Assembly (NCBI RefSeq): GCF_947495625.1
Contig: NZ_CANLZW010000002.1
Location: 1-64,000 of the forward strand
Source: an uncultured Cocleimonas sp.
GTDB taxonomy: Bacteria > Pseudomonadota > Gammaproteobacteria > Thiotrichales > Thiotrichaceae
Direction: 5' to 3'
Length of the DNA stretch: 64,000 bases
Positions 41,278-50,271 of this stretch are shown here, one piece after another. Positions within the stretch are counted from its first letter, which is position 1; each line of letters starts with the position of its first letter. The position numbers and the translations under genes were made by a program. A model generated the notes under the pieces. The model saw nothing but the letters and a program-made list of their open reading frames with translations. It ran no database searches and was not told where the DNA came from.

Positions 41278-41353
41278 TATTTATATAGATTCAGTTATAT
41301 GCATTCAGATGCAGAAAAAAGCCACTCAATAGTTACTGCATTTGGGTAAATAC

Positions 41354-42661
41354 TTAGCCAATAGAGAATTCACTAAAAGGTATGAATTTAATCAAATCAC
41401 CTTTGTTGACTAAGGTTTGAGCCGGAACAAAAGCAAAACCATTACCCCAGCTTGCCGAAGTCAAAACCCCTGAACCTTGATTTGAATATAGCGTGACAAG
41501 AGCTTTGCCCGAATCATCATAATCAAGCCGCGCACGCATATATTCATTTCGTGTTTCTTTTTTAGTGATCTCAAAACCACTTTCTACCATAAAACTTTTT
41601 GGCGGCTTTTCATTCGAACCCTGTTTTTTAATGATATAGGGACGGGCAAATATACAGAATGTGGCGAATACAGAAACCGGATTCCCGGGTAAACCAATAA
41701 ATGGCGTGTTCCCTGACTTATTGTAAATTTCACCAAAAACAAAAGGTTTACCTGGCTTTACATTGACTCGCCATAAGCCAAGTTCTCCATTAGATTCCAG
41801 TGCTTTACGTATATGATCTTCTTCACCAACAGATACTCCACCGCTAGTCATCACGAGGTCAGCTTTTTCTGATGCTTCAATCAATGCCTGTTTAGTCGCA
41901 GCCAAGCTATCCTGGATAATACCTAAATCGATCACTTCACAATTAAGGCTTTCTAATAAACCATTTAGGGTAAACCGATTAGAGTTATAAATTTGCCCTA
42001 GACCTAATGTTTGACCCGGTTCACGCAGTTCATCACCGGTAAAAAATATCGCAACTTTTAAGCGTCTTTTAACCGTTAGCTCAGATATCCCTACAGAGGC
42101 GGCTAAGCCTAAATCCTGTGCACGCAGTTTGTGCCCTGCTTTTAGAATCACATCCCCTTGCTTGATATCCTCGCCTGCTTTGCGAACATTCGAGCCTGCT
42201 TGCGGGATTGAATGGATCACGACTTTATCACCCTGTCGTTCACAATTCTCCTGCATAACGACAGTATCCGCGCCTTCTGGGATGGGTGCTCCGGTAAAAA
42301 TTCTGGCTACCGTAGCTATTTGCAGAGTTTGTCCCGCATCACCTGCACAGATTCGCTGAGTTACTTCTAAACTTGATGATGAGTTAGTTGAGGATTTAGA
42401 GACATCTGCTGCATTAAACACATAACCATCCATCGCACTATTATCAGCCGGTGGCACATTAATAGACGAGGTTAAATCTTCAGCGAGAATTCGGCTACGC
42501 GCATGAAGAATAGAAACTGTTTCAACTCTCTTAACCGCAATCGCTTTGTCTTGTAGTATTTTTAAAACATCATCGATAGGCAGTAATGTTTGTTGCTGAT
42601 CACAAGAATCAGCTTGATTATTCGCTATTAACTCTGCATCATTTTTATGTGAGTCTGACAT
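41354..42661 (-). CDS. moeA: Molybdopterin molybdenumtransferase MoeA
   Basis: This 435-residue enzyme inserts molybdate into adenylated molybdopterin. It has the conserved 'NVPPADNSAMDGYVFNAADV' (about 68-87), 'IFTGAPIPEGADTVVMQE', 'NVRKAGEDIKQGDVIL' and 'TSGGVSVGEEDHIRKAL' motifs. 'FGLPGNPVS'-type residues (PFIGLPGNPVSVFATF) follow. An N-terminal extension of about 25 polar residues precedes the family core. It follows moaB by 1 bp, so the two form a molybdenum-cofactor operon. The cofactor would serve molybdoenzymes encoded elsewhere, such as nitrate, DMSO or TMAO reductases. Confidence 0.92.
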   Translation of the reverse strand: MSDSHKNDAELIANNQADSCDQQQTLLPIDDVLKILQDKAIAVKRVETVSILHARSRILAEDLTSSINVPPADNSAMDGYVFNAADVSKSSTNSSSSLEVTQRICAGDAGQTLQIATVARIFTGAPIPEGADTVVMQENCERQGDKVVIHSIPQAGSNVRKAGEDIKQGDVILKAGHKLRAQDLGLAASVGISELTVKRRLKVAIFFTGDELREPGQTLGLGQIYNSNRFTLNGLLESLNCEVIDLGIIQDSLAATKQALIEASEKADLVMTSGGVSVGEEDHIRKALESNGELGLWRVNVKPGKPFVFGEIYNKSGNTPFIGLPGNPVSVFATFCIFARPYIIKKQGSNEKPPKSFMVESGFEITKKETRNEYMRARLDYDDSGKALVTLYSNQGSGVLTSASWGNGFAFVPAQTLVNKGDLIKFIPFSEFSIG

Positions 42662-42662
42662 A

Positions 42663-43193
42663 TTACTTTTCTTTAAACCTTGGCATCATTTGTACTAAGT
42701 TACATGGCATTACACGCACATCTAATTGATGTTTAATGATTTCTTGCCAGCCATCTTTACAAGCACCCGGTGATCCTGGAAGCGTGAAAAGCACTGTTCC
42801 GTTAGCAAGTCCTGCTATCGCTCGTGATTGTATTGTAGAGGTTTTAATCAGGTCATATGAGATCATACGAAACACTTCACCAAAGCCTTCGATTTCTTTA
42901 TCGTACAACACCTTCATTGCTTCAGGAGTTACATCCCTGCCCGTTAAGCCTGTGCCACCCGTGGTGATTACTGCATGCACATCAGGATCAGCAATCCAGT
43001 TAGACACCGCCGCTCTGATTTCGTAGATATCATCTATAACAATCTTTTTTTCTGCCAGATTATGCCCATCATCTGTCAGTAATTTTTCAAGGATTTTTCC
43101 CGATTTATCATCACTTTCAACACGAGAATCTGACACCACCATTACGGCGATATTGAGGGGAATGAAATCTACGTCTGGATTAATTTTAGCCAT
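42663..43193 (-). CDS. moaB: Molybdopterin adenylyltransferase-type protein MoaB
   Basis: This 176-residue MoaB/Mog-family protein has 'IAVMVVSDSRVESDDKSG', the MPT-binding 'ITTGGTGLTGRDVTPEAM' (96-113) and 'LPGSPGACKDGWQEII'. Length and sequence fit MoaB rather than the longer Cnx1G-like forms. It adenylates molybdopterin before MoeA acts. It is first in the moaB-moeA operon; the promoter lies in 43194-43379, shared with the divergent RND operon. Confidence 0.9.
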   Translation of the reverse strand: MAKINPDVDFIPLNIAVMVVSDSRVESDDKSGKILEKLLTDDGHNLAEKKIVIDDIYEIRAAVSNWIADPDVHAVITTGGTGLTGRDVTPEAMKVLYDKEIEGFGEVFRMISYDLIKTSTIQSRAIAGLANGTVLFTLPGSPGACKDGWQEIIKHQLDVRVMPCNLVQMMPRFKEK

Positions 43194-43321
43194 AATTTGA
43201 TATTTGTAATGTTGTGTAAAGTTTGAGAAAAAAATCTCTAAAAATCTATAATCATATTATTAATAGATAAAGATAGAAGATCAATTTAATGAGTTTCTGA
43301 GTATATCTTTATTTATAAAAA

Positions 43322-43349
43322 GACACCCCCCTACTTATAGCCTGTTTTT
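43322..43349 (+). repeat. Dispersed C6/T6 element, copy 9
   Basis: GACACCCCCCTACTT, then ATAGCCTG and T5. It lies in the divergent promoter region between moaB and the RND adaptor gene, 30 bp before the first possible start codon of the latter. Confidence 0.9.
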
Positions 43350-43379
43350 GATCGTTCGTAATAGTAATTACATAATTAT

Positions 43380-44627
43380 ATGTCGAAGATAATACACAGT
43401 GTTAACATTAAGGGAACCTTAGTCTACCTCAGGATGTTGCATCAAATGCACAAGCGGATATCACTACTATTTTTAATCGGCATAGTCACTACGGCAATTG
43501 CAGCGAATAGCGTTGCGACGGTTTCTGCAGCTGAAAAAAACAAGAAAAGCATACATTTGGTAGAGGTTGTTAAAGCTGAAGCGACAGAATCTAATACATC
43601 TAATAACTGGTATGGCTCGCTCTATTATAATGAAGTGGTCAATATCTATAATCAGGAAAAAGGACGCATTGATTCTTTTCCGTTTAAAGAAGGTGATTTA
43701 GTTAAAAAAAACCAGACGTTGGTACATTTGGATGACCGCCTACTACGTGCTGAAAAAAACAGATTACTGGCTCAAATTGCTCAGGCAAAAACAGACCGAA
43801 ACCGGATTCAAGTACTGGTAAAAAAACAGGCACTAAGTTCGGGAGAGCTGGATCAGGCGAATACCCAACTCGCTATTTATAATGCAGAAAAGAATATATT
43901 CGATATTCGCTTAAGTTATTTCAAAATTGTCGCTCCATTTTCGGGAATAATCACCGAACGATTCGCCAACGAAGGCGATGCGGTATCAGCACAGCAACAC
44001 TTATTAACACTCAGCAATAATAACTCTCTGGTTGCTAAAGTGCAGATTAGTGAAACCGCGTTACCCAGTTTAAAAATGAACGAACCTGCGACCATTATCA
44101 TCCCTTCATCCGGGGAGAAATATCTGGGAAAAATTTCACGCATTTATCCAAAACTTCATCCTAGTACTCGACAAGCGACAGTAGAAATAACCTTCAATAA
44201 AAATCCGCAAAATCTATACTCGGGTCAGTCAGTTTTGGCAGAGATCAAAAGTGCGGGTAAAAATAGAATTTTGATTCCGCTTGCCGCGCTAAAGCGAGAC
44301 GGAGAAGGAGAATATGTCTTCTTATTAAAAGAAGATGGCAAAGCACATCGCCAATCAGTACTCAGCTCTGCCTATATTTCTGGAAAAGTTGAAATTACCA
44401 GCGGCATCAACGCCGATGACCAAGTGATCACACGTGGCTTTCTTGGACTGCAAAACGGTAAAGCTGTGAAAATAGCAGGAGAGAAAGATTCTACTCAGAT
44501 AAATGAAGACGCTGTATTACTGCCAAAACCGAAACAAGAAACAAAGGAAGAAAAACCCACTACTAGTAACTCTTTCAGCAACACAATAAGTAAAACCTGG
44601 GAAAAAGTTAAAGGCATAATTAACTGA
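43380..44627 (+). CDS. RND efflux periplasmic adaptor (membrane fusion protein)
   Basis: This protein of up to 415 residues has an N-terminal signal or anchor (about 24-50, 'RISLLFLIGIVTTAIAANSV'), a biotinyl-lipoyl half-motif (KGRIDSFPFKEGDLVKKNQTL) and an alpha-hairpin (about 122-165). The second half-motif is 'APFSGIITERFANEGDAV', and the beta-barrel and membrane-proximal parts follow. It bridges the inner-membrane pump to an outer-membrane channel. Starts at 43380, 43434 and 43446 are all in frame; AGGATG upstream of 43446 suggests that one. The Lys-rich C-terminal tail (after about 370) is not conserved. The stop overlaps the pump start (TGATG). Confidence 0.87.
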   Translation: MSKIIHSVNIKGTLVYLRMLHQMHKRISLLFLIGIVTTAIAANSVATVSAAEKNKKSIHLVEVVKAEATESNTSNNWYGSLYYNEVVNIYNQEKGRIDSFPFKEGDLVKKNQTLVHLDDRLLRAEKNRLLAQIAQAKTDRNRIQVLVKKQALSSGELDQANTQLAIYNAEKNIFDIRLSYFKIVAPFSGIITERFANEGDAVSAQQHLLTLSNNNSLVAKVQISETALPSLKMNEPATIIIPSSGEKYLGKISRIYPKLHPSTRQATVEITFNKNPQNLYSGQSVLAEIKSAGKNRILIPLAALKRDGEGEYVFLLKEDGKAHRQSVLSSAYISGKVEITSGINADDQVITRGFLGLQNGKAVKIAGEKDSTQINEDAVLLPKPKQETKEEKPTTSNSFSNTISKTWEKVKGIIN

Positions 44628-47600
44628 TGAAACACTCCGCGGGCATAGCTGGTTGGGCAATTTTTCACCCTATTGGCGTCATTATGTTGATGCTGACTAT
44701 CATCATCCTTGGGCTTTTTTCACTCAGCAAACTCAATATCGACTTGCTCCCTGAGATTATCTATCCTGAAGTACGCACGCGTATTATCGATCCTGGTGTT
44801 CCTGCCACCATTATGGAAGATGAAATCACGCGCCAGTTAGAAGAACAATTGGCGATTACCGAAAATGCGATTTCCATCATATCCACTACTCAAGAAGGTC
44901 GTTCGGCAGTCGATCTATCATTTGCTTATGGTACCGATATCGATGTTGCGCTGCGCGACGCAAGTACTCGACTAGATCGAGCAAAACGCTTTTTACCCGA
45001 TTCTATTGATCCACCTGTTATTTATAAGCGCGATCCTTCTCAGCGACCTATTGCTGAATACGTTTTAAGTTCACCCACTCGAACCTCGGTAGAGCTTGAT
45101 GACTGGGGCAATTACACGCTATCAAAATGGCTTTTAAATTTACCCGGTGTAGCATCAATTGAAGTGGGTGGAGGCAGACAGCGTGAAATTCAGGTGGTTA
45201 CAGACTCTAATAAACTGGCGGCTTATAAACTGGATATCACTGACATTTCAGAGGTCATTCAGGAAAACAATCAAGATACACCCGCAGGACGTTTTTATTC
45301 AGAGAGCGGTGAAATCAGCGGACGTACCGCTTCGCGATTTAATTCTGTCAATGAGATTGAAAACCTTCCATTACCCGTAAGTTCCGATTCTGCCGATAAT
45401 ATTTTACGCATTAAAGACGTCGCCTTTGTACAAGATGATATGGCTGATGAGAAGGTTCGTATTCGCCTGAATGGAGAACCCGGCTTAAAGGTTTCATTAC
45501 AAAAACAACCACAGGCAAATACGGTTAGTGTTTATGACGGGGTAGCTAATGAATTAGAAAAATTAGCCGCTCAGGGTCAAATACCTGAAGACATAACGAT
45601 TAAGAGAGTTGACGATCAGGCCCAATACATTCGCCAATCACTAAAGAATGCCTCTACTTCTGCTCTTATGGGGGCAATCTTGGCCATGTTGGTGGTGTAT
45701 ATTTTTCTGGGTAATATTCGTCGCACCTTGATCATTGGTAGTGCCATTCCTATCGCGGTTTTAGTCACGATGATTTTCATGTCGATGGGCGGATTGACTC
45801 TCAATATAATGACATTGGGAGGCTTGGCATTAGGTATTGGTATGCTGGTCGATAACACCATCGTCATGCTGGAAAATATTTACCGTCACCAGAAAGAAAA
45901 CGAAGATAGCCTCGATCAAGCCGTTATTGCCTCTTCAGAAGTGAATAGTGCCATCATCGCCTCCACAACAACCAATCTTGCTGCGGTACTGCCCTTTTTG
46001 TTTATCGGCGGCTTGATAGGCTTATTATTCCGTGAACTGATATTTACCATCTCATCGGCAATTGTTGCGTCCTTATTGGTCGCTATTACATTGGTTCCAG
46101 CTCTGGCTGCCAGAGTTCCCGCCAAATCCAAAGAAGGTATTTTAAGAAGAATGTTCGACGCTGCTATTGGCGTGTTACAAAAGATCTATGGCTGGTTTTT
46201 GAAATATCTTCTGAAAATTCCAGTACTGATTATTGCAGTTTTTATAGCGGGTCTTGTTTTTAGTATTCCTGTTTTTCAAGACAGTAAGTTTGAGTTTTTA
46301 CCGAAAATGGAGAACGGTGAGGTTTCCATTCGTTTAACCGCTGACCCTGGTATATCTCTTGATGAGATGGATATCTTAACCAAAAAAATTGAAACACTTA
46401 TAACCGAGTTACCCGATGTTGATTCGCTGTTCACCCTAGTCGGTGGGGGTGTATTCGGCCGTTCAACGTATGAAAGAAGTAATCGCGCAGACATTAAAGT
46501 CTTATTAGATAAAAAAGATGATGCCATTGAGGTTGACCAATGGATAAAACTTGCCAATGCAATAATCGCTAAAGAAGAGTTAGCAGGCGTCAAAGTCAGA
46601 ATTCGTAATCAGGGAATCCGCGGAATTCGTGTATCTCAAGGTGAGGATGATCTAAATTTGCGAATAAAAGGTCCTAATTTACTTGTTTTAGAATCACTAG
46701 CAGATAAAACCGTTGAGTCATTAAACGGTACTAACGGTATCCGCAATGTTCAACATTCGAGTGAAGGAAGTGATCAGGAATTAACGATTAAGGTAGATCG
46801 TGAACGCGCAGCGCAACTTGGGCTATCAACCGAAGAGATAGGTAATGTGATTCGCTTTGCCGTCGGTGGACGAACCATCACAGACTTTATCCAGAATGAT
46901 AAGAGCATTGATGTGGTTCTCAGGCTCGATAGAAGCCAGCTACGCAATCCTGATGACTTGGGTGAAATCATTCTGTTTACCAATACTGATCCGCGTCAAC
47001 CCGTTCGAATTTCTGAAGTAGCGAATCTCGAATGGGAAAAAACGCCAACAAGTATTATGCGCGATCGACAACAACGCGTAATTGAAATTACTGCAAGTCT
47101 AACGGGTGATCTGACACTGGAAGAGGCTTATGCCAATATACAAAAATCACTAGAGAACATCGAATTCCCCGCCGGGTATTCTTACTATGAAGCCGGAGAA
47201 CTTGAGGCGATTAAAGAGAATCAGAAAACATCGCAAATTTTATTAGGCCTCGCAATGTTTCTGGTATTTGTGGTTATGGCAGTGCATTACGAATCTTTAC
47301 GAGATCCCATCATTATTATGTTAAGCGTGCCGTTTGCTATTATCGGAGTTGCTTTAGGATTGATCGTTACGGGGATTCCTTTATCCATGCCTGTCTGGCT
47401 CGGTACGATTATGCTGGCGGGTATAGTGGTGAATAATACGATTGTTTTGGTGGAAACTATTGAGCTTAAAAAAGAACACGCTAGCTCTCTTATTGAAGCC
47501 ATTATCGAAGCCGCAAAAGTACGTTTGCGTCCCATTTTGATGACTACACTCACTACAGTCGTCGGTATGATTCCGTTAGCTATGGCTTTAGGTAAAGGTT

Positions 47601-47710
47601 CTGAAATGTTACAACCTTTGGCAATTAGTATAGTTGCCGGCTTAAGCTTTTCTGTATTTGTTACGTTGTTTTTCGTACCTGCAATTTATAAGATTATATA
47701 CAGGGGTTAA
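44627..47710 (+). CDS. RND family efflux pump, inner-membrane permease
   Basis: This 1027-residue HAE-type RND transporter has twelve predicted helices, two large periplasmic loops and the TM4 motif 'GGLALGIGMLVDNTIVMLENIYRH' (read from about 399). The Asp of LVDN is the proton-relay residue. The second repeat has 'AGIVVNNTIVLVETIELKK'. It is of the hydrophobe/amphiphile efflux class, not the CusA metal class, because the Met clusters are absent. No outer-membrane TolC-like gene is in the window. A MarR regulator gene lies convergently downstream. Confidence 0.92.
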   Translation: MKHSAGIAGWAIFHPIGVIMLMLTIIILGLFSLSKLNIDLLPEIIYPEVRTRIIDPGVPATIMEDEITRQLEEQLAITENAISIISTTQEGRSAVDLSFAYGTDIDVALRDASTRLDRAKRFLPDSIDPPVIYKRDPSQRPIAEYVLSSPTRTSVELDDWGNYTLSKWLLNLPGVASIEVGGGRQREIQVVTDSNKLAAYKLDITDISEVIQENNQDTPAGRFYSESGEISGRTASRFNSVNEIENLPLPVSSDSADNILRIKDVAFVQDDMADEKVRIRLNGEPGLKVSLQKQPQANTVSVYDGVANELEKLAAQGQIPEDITIKRVDDQAQYIRQSLKNASTSALMGAILAMLVVYIFLGNIRRTLIIGSAIPIAVLVTMIFMSMGGLTLNIMTLGGLALGIGMLVDNTIVMLENIYRHQKENEDSLDQAVIASSEVNSAIIASTTTNLAAVLPFLFIGGLIGLLFRELIFTISSAIVASLLVAITLVPALAARVPAKSKEGILRRMFDAAIGVLQKIYGWFLKYLLKIPVLIIAVFIAGLVFSIPVFQDSKFEFLPKMENGEVSIRLTADPGISLDEMDILTKKIETLITELPDVDSLFTLVGGGVFGRSTYERSNRADIKVLLDKKDDAIEVDQWIKLANAIIAKEELAGVKVRIRNQGIRGIRVSQGEDDLNLRIKGPNLLVLESLADKTVESLNGTNGIRNVQHSSEGSDQELTIKVDRERAAQLGLSTEEIGNVIRFAVGGRTITDFIQNDKSIDVVLRLDRSQLRNPDDLGEIILFTNTDPRQPVRISEVANLEWEKTPTSIMRDRQQRVIEITASLTGDLTLEEAYANIQKSLENIEFPAGYSYYEAGELEAIKENQKTSQILLGLAMFLVFVVMAVHYESLRDPIIIMLSVPFAIIGVALGLIVTGIPLSMPVWLGTIMLAGIVVNNTIVLVETIELKKEHASSLIEAIIEAAKVRLRPILMTTLTTVVGMIPLAMALGKGSEMLQPLAISIVAGLSFSVFVTLFFVPAIYKIIYRG

Positions 47711-47761
47711 TAAAGCTGATTTTTGTTAATCTTTAATCATTAACGTCTAATTAAATAATCA

Positions 47762-47790
47762 GTCACCCCCCTACTTTCAGGCACTTTTTT
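47762..47790 (+). repeat. Dispersed C6/T6 element, copy 10
   Basis: GTCACCCCCCTACTT, then TCAGGCAC and T6, a near-consensus copy. It is between the convergent RND pump and MarR genes, so with copy 9 it brackets the RND operon in direct orientation. Confidence 0.92.
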
Positions 47791-47805
47791 AAATGAGTCC
47801 TAATT

Positions 47806-48273
47806 CTATCCAGATGTTTTTGCTTTATTTAATAAACGAGCAAGTTCGGTTTTTTCTTCATCTGTCAGTTGCTCTAATTGTTTTGAATCAGATTCTCTTA
47901 GTGGAAGATAAGCAGATTCCACTAGCTGTATACCAATATCAGTTAACTTAGATCTAACCACTCGTTTATTCACTAAATCACGTTCGCGTGTTACCCAGCC
48001 TTTGTCGACCATACGCTCTAAAAGGCGAGTTACATCAGGGACTCTGGTATATAAACGCTGACCAATTTCCATACTCGGCAAACCTTCGCCTTTACTGTCT
48101 TCTACATACAAAACCTTCAGTGCATTGTATTGCAGTGCTGTCATTCCCCAGATAGAAAGTAGTTTATTTGACTCAGCTAATGCCCGGTCTCCTAACGCTA
48201 TCGCAGACATGAAAATCTCTTCCTCTAAGTGCGGCTTTGCTATATCGGCTTTACGATTATGATTTTTTGACAT
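47806..48273 (-). CDS. MarR family transcription regulator
   Basis: This 155-residue winged-helix repressor has recognition region 'LPSMEIGQRLYTRVPDVTRLLERMVDKGW' (from about 75), wing 'VTRERDLVNKRVVRSKLTDIG' and helical dimerisation ends. MarR proteins often control efflux pumps or stress genes. It could regulate the convergent RND operon in trans or the Tat-protein genes that begin 158 bp beyond its start. A TATAACAACTGTTGTTTA near-palindrome directly upstream (about 48282-48299) could be its own operator. Confidence 0.85.
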   Translation of the reverse strand: MSKNHNRKADIAKPHLEEEIFMSAIALGDRALAESNKLLSIWGMTALQYNALKVLYVEDSKGEGLPSMEIGQRLYTRVPDVTRLLERMVDKGWVTRERDLVNKRVVRSKLTDIGIQLVESAYLPLRESDSKQLEQLTDEEKTELARLLNKAKTSG

Positions 48274-48281
48274 ATACTTGT

Positions 48282-48299
48282 TATAACAACTGTTGTTTA
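48282..48299. promoter_or_regulatory. Inverted repeat upstream of marR, candidate operator
   Basis: AACAACTGTTGTT (48286-48298) contains the near-perfect inverted repeat AACAAC-T-GTTGTT within A/T-rich flanks, 12 bp upstream of the MarR start codon. Size and position fit a MarR-dimer site with autoregulation. It may also act on the divergent Tat-protein genes. Confidence 0.55.
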
Positions 48300-48430
48300 A
48301 ACGTCTAATTATAACTAGTTTTACGGTTTCACAATAGTTTTAACAACATTATAAATTTTTCGGTATGCCTCTTACTTATAAATATAGATCGTATCGAATT
48401 TGAACAAGCAGGAAACAAACAGGAGACAAA

Positions 48431-48895
48431 ATGTCTGATAAAACTTTTACTCAATCACGTCGTAACTTTTTAAAGAGTGCAGCCTACACTTCGGCTTTAT
48501 CAGTAGGTAGCCTATCCGGCGTCGCTATGGCAGCGAAGTCATCACTATCGACTGAGGCAAAATCATTAGCTGATGACGCAACAGCCACATCTAAAAGTGA
48601 AAATAAAGAAACCGTTATTCTATTCAACCAAAGTGGCGAAACAGTCCAACTCGATGCAGAGAACCCAGTGAGTTTAGAACTACTGAATGGATGGGCTGTG
48701 GTAAAAATCAATAAGCAAATAGATAGCAACCTACCATCTATTAGTCTTGCTCCTGGCCAACGCCAAGGCTTTTCTGTCGATTCGGTTCTAGGTCCATTAT
48801 TAGATACCACGGGTAATTACATTGTGATCACCAGTGAGTTTACTGCTTTAAATAATGTCGTACCTATTTCATCCGTTGATGTGGCAGTCGCTTAA
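48431..48895 (+). CDS. Tat-exported protein of unknown function, paralogue 1
   Basis: This 154-residue protein has a twin-arginine signal (SRRNFLK at about 9-15, hydrophobic TSALSVGSLSGVAMA, cleavage near 34). The mature part is a small beta-rich domain: 'ETVILFNQSGETVQLDAENPVSLE', 'NGWAVVKINK' and 'ISLAPGQRQGFSVDSV'. It is homologous to the two following genes. No cofactor-binding motif, cysteine pair or enzymatic signature is visible. Tat export suggests it folds, perhaps with a partner, before crossing the membrane. AGGAGA precedes the ATG. No family is recognised. Confidence 0.8.
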   Translation: MSDKTFTQSRRNFLKSAAYTSALSVGSLSGVAMAAKSSLSTEAKSLADDATATSKSENKETVILFNQSGETVQLDAENPVSLELLNGWAVVKINKQIDSNLPSISLAPGQRQGFSVDSVLGPLLDTTGNYIVITSEFTALNNVVPISSVDVAVA

Positions 48896-48948
48896 TTCAA
48901 TCCTGCAAACGCTTTAACTTTGCATTACAGTCACAAGAGGAATCCATC

Positions 48949-49449
48949 ATGACTAACAAAACGTTCACCAAATCGCGTCGCAATTTCTTAAAAGGTGCCG
49001 CGTGCACTTCTGCTCTATCACTTGGCGGATTATCTGGTTTGGCTTTTGCTGCCAAAGCAACGGCATCAGAACAAGCCCTCGGCGCTAAAACATCTGCTGA
49101 TTTAGTAAATTCCAGTATCAGCATCATGCAACAAAAAACACTGACGGGTGAAACCGTAACCCTAATCAATCAAAGTGATAAAATCGTTATGCTAGATGCG
49201 TTAAAGCCAGTTTCTTTAGAGCAATATAATGGTTCGCTTATCGTTAGAGTCAATCAGATTGAGTCGGAAGCATTTAATGGAATGATTGCAGTTTCACCGA
49301 GCGAACGCATTTCGTTTGATATCAAATCATTAGATTTTAACAATAGCTATGCAGGTGCTCTTCAGTCATCTCATACTGATCAAAATCATGTAAACATTAG
49401 CAGTGAACACTCTATCTTTAACAGAGTTGTACCTGTTCAAATGGCTTAA
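48949..49449 (+). CDS. Tat-exported protein of unknown function, paralogue 2
   Basis: This 166-residue paralogue has SRRNFLKG and TSALSLGGLSGLAFA as its Tat signal. The mature part has 'GETVTLINQSDKIVMLDALKPVSLE', 'NGSLIVRVNQIES' and 'AVSPSERISFDIKSL', aligning strand by strand with paralogue 1. It is 53 bp downstream with its own AGAGGAA site. It lacks catalytic motifs. The conserved 'NQS' and 'PVSLE' positions across paralogues 1 and 2 probably mark a structural turn. Confidence 0.8.
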   Translation: MTNKTFTKSRRNFLKGAACTSALSLGGLSGLAFAAKATASEQALGAKTSADLVNSSISIMQQKTLTGETVTLINQSDKIVMLDALKPVSLEQYNGSLIVRVNQIESEAFNGMIAVSPSERISFDIKSLDFNNSYAGALQSSHTDQNHVNISSEHSIFNRVVPVQMA

Positions 49450-49488
49450 ACAACCACTCAGCTAATAAGTAAAAATGAGGTATTTAAC

Positions 49489-49992
49489 ATGTCTAATACA
49501 ACAAGGCGTACATTCTTAAAAGGGCTTGCTTGCGGTTCTGCACTTTCAATTGGCGGCTTATCAAGTGTCGCCATGGCAGCTAAATCAAGCACCAAAGCTT
49601 CAACTACGGGTGCTGCACTGCCCTCATGTGATATTCACCTTCTACCGACACAACACATCGGTACTGAAAAGCTCAGTTTATTCAATCACACAGATAAGCC
49701 TGTGACGATCGAAAATATCACGCATCATAATCTGGATAATGTGAATAAATTTTTAGCGATAAAAGTCAATAAGCTCGGTAAACATGCTGATCAAAGTAGC
49801 GTAACGCTCGCTCCCGGGGAATCAATGGAATTTGTGGTCGCTGCTATTAGTAGTGATAACTATGGCAATACAGCACAAAACAGCTCTTTATCGATTCCAA
49901 ATGTTTTAGCCGGACAGCTGAAAGTGAGTAGTAACCATCTAGACTTCAGTGGTGTTATTCCTGTGACTGTATTTGATTCACAACCAGCTTAA
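49489..49992 (+). CDS. Tat-exported protein of unknown function, paralogue 3
   Basis: This 167-residue paralogue is the most divergent of the three. Its Tat signal is TRRTFLKG plus CGSALSIGGLSSVAMA. The mature part has 'EKLSLFNHTDKPVTIENITHHNLD', 'FLAIKVNKLGK' and 'VTLAPGESMEFVVAAI'. It ends 86 bp before a strong terminator, so the three genes form one transcript. The shared 'LAPGxxxxF' strand is kept. The function is unknown; structural periplasmic or copper-free cupredoxin-like folds are guesses only. Confidence 0.8.
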   Translation: MSNTTRRTFLKGLACGSALSIGGLSSVAMAAKSSTKASTTGAALPSCDIHLLPTQHIGTEKLSLFNHTDKPVTIENITHHNLDNVNKFLAIKVNKLGKHADQSSVTLAPGESMEFVVAAISSDNYGNTAQNSSLSIPNVLAGQLKVSSNHLDFSGVIPVTVFDSQPA

Positions 49993-50077
49993 TCTGTAAC
50001 GCGTTTAAAAGATTTGCAAAGGTAAAAAGAGATAATCCAATAACAACAATAAATAATGCTACACGCTGAAGTGTATT

Positions 50078-50101
50078 AGCCCGCCTTGCGGGCTTTTTTT
50101 A
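50078..50101 (+). terminator. Intrinsic terminator of the Tat-protein operon
   Basis: AGCCCGC (50078-50084), loop CTT, GCGGGCT (50088-50094), then T7. A classical strong terminator 86 nt past the third Tat-protein gene. Confidence 0.93.
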
Positions 50102-50239
50102 TTGCCTAAAACTAAATCTGATTTTACTTTCTTTTAACCGAACCTTTCACGTTTTAACGTTGAATGTCGAAATATTTCAATGAATTAACGACGTAACCAT
50201 CTATGAAATAAGAAATTGATTGCCAAATAATAAAATAAA

Positions 50240-50268
50240 GTCACCCCCCTACTTTAGGGCGTTTTTTT
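50240..50268 (+). repeat. Dispersed C6/T6 element, copy 11
   Basis: GTCACCCCCCTACTT, then TAGGGCG and T7. It lies between the Tat operon terminator and the end of the convergent LysE gene, only a few bases before the latter's stop codon. Confidence 0.92.
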
Positions 50269-50271
50269 ATC

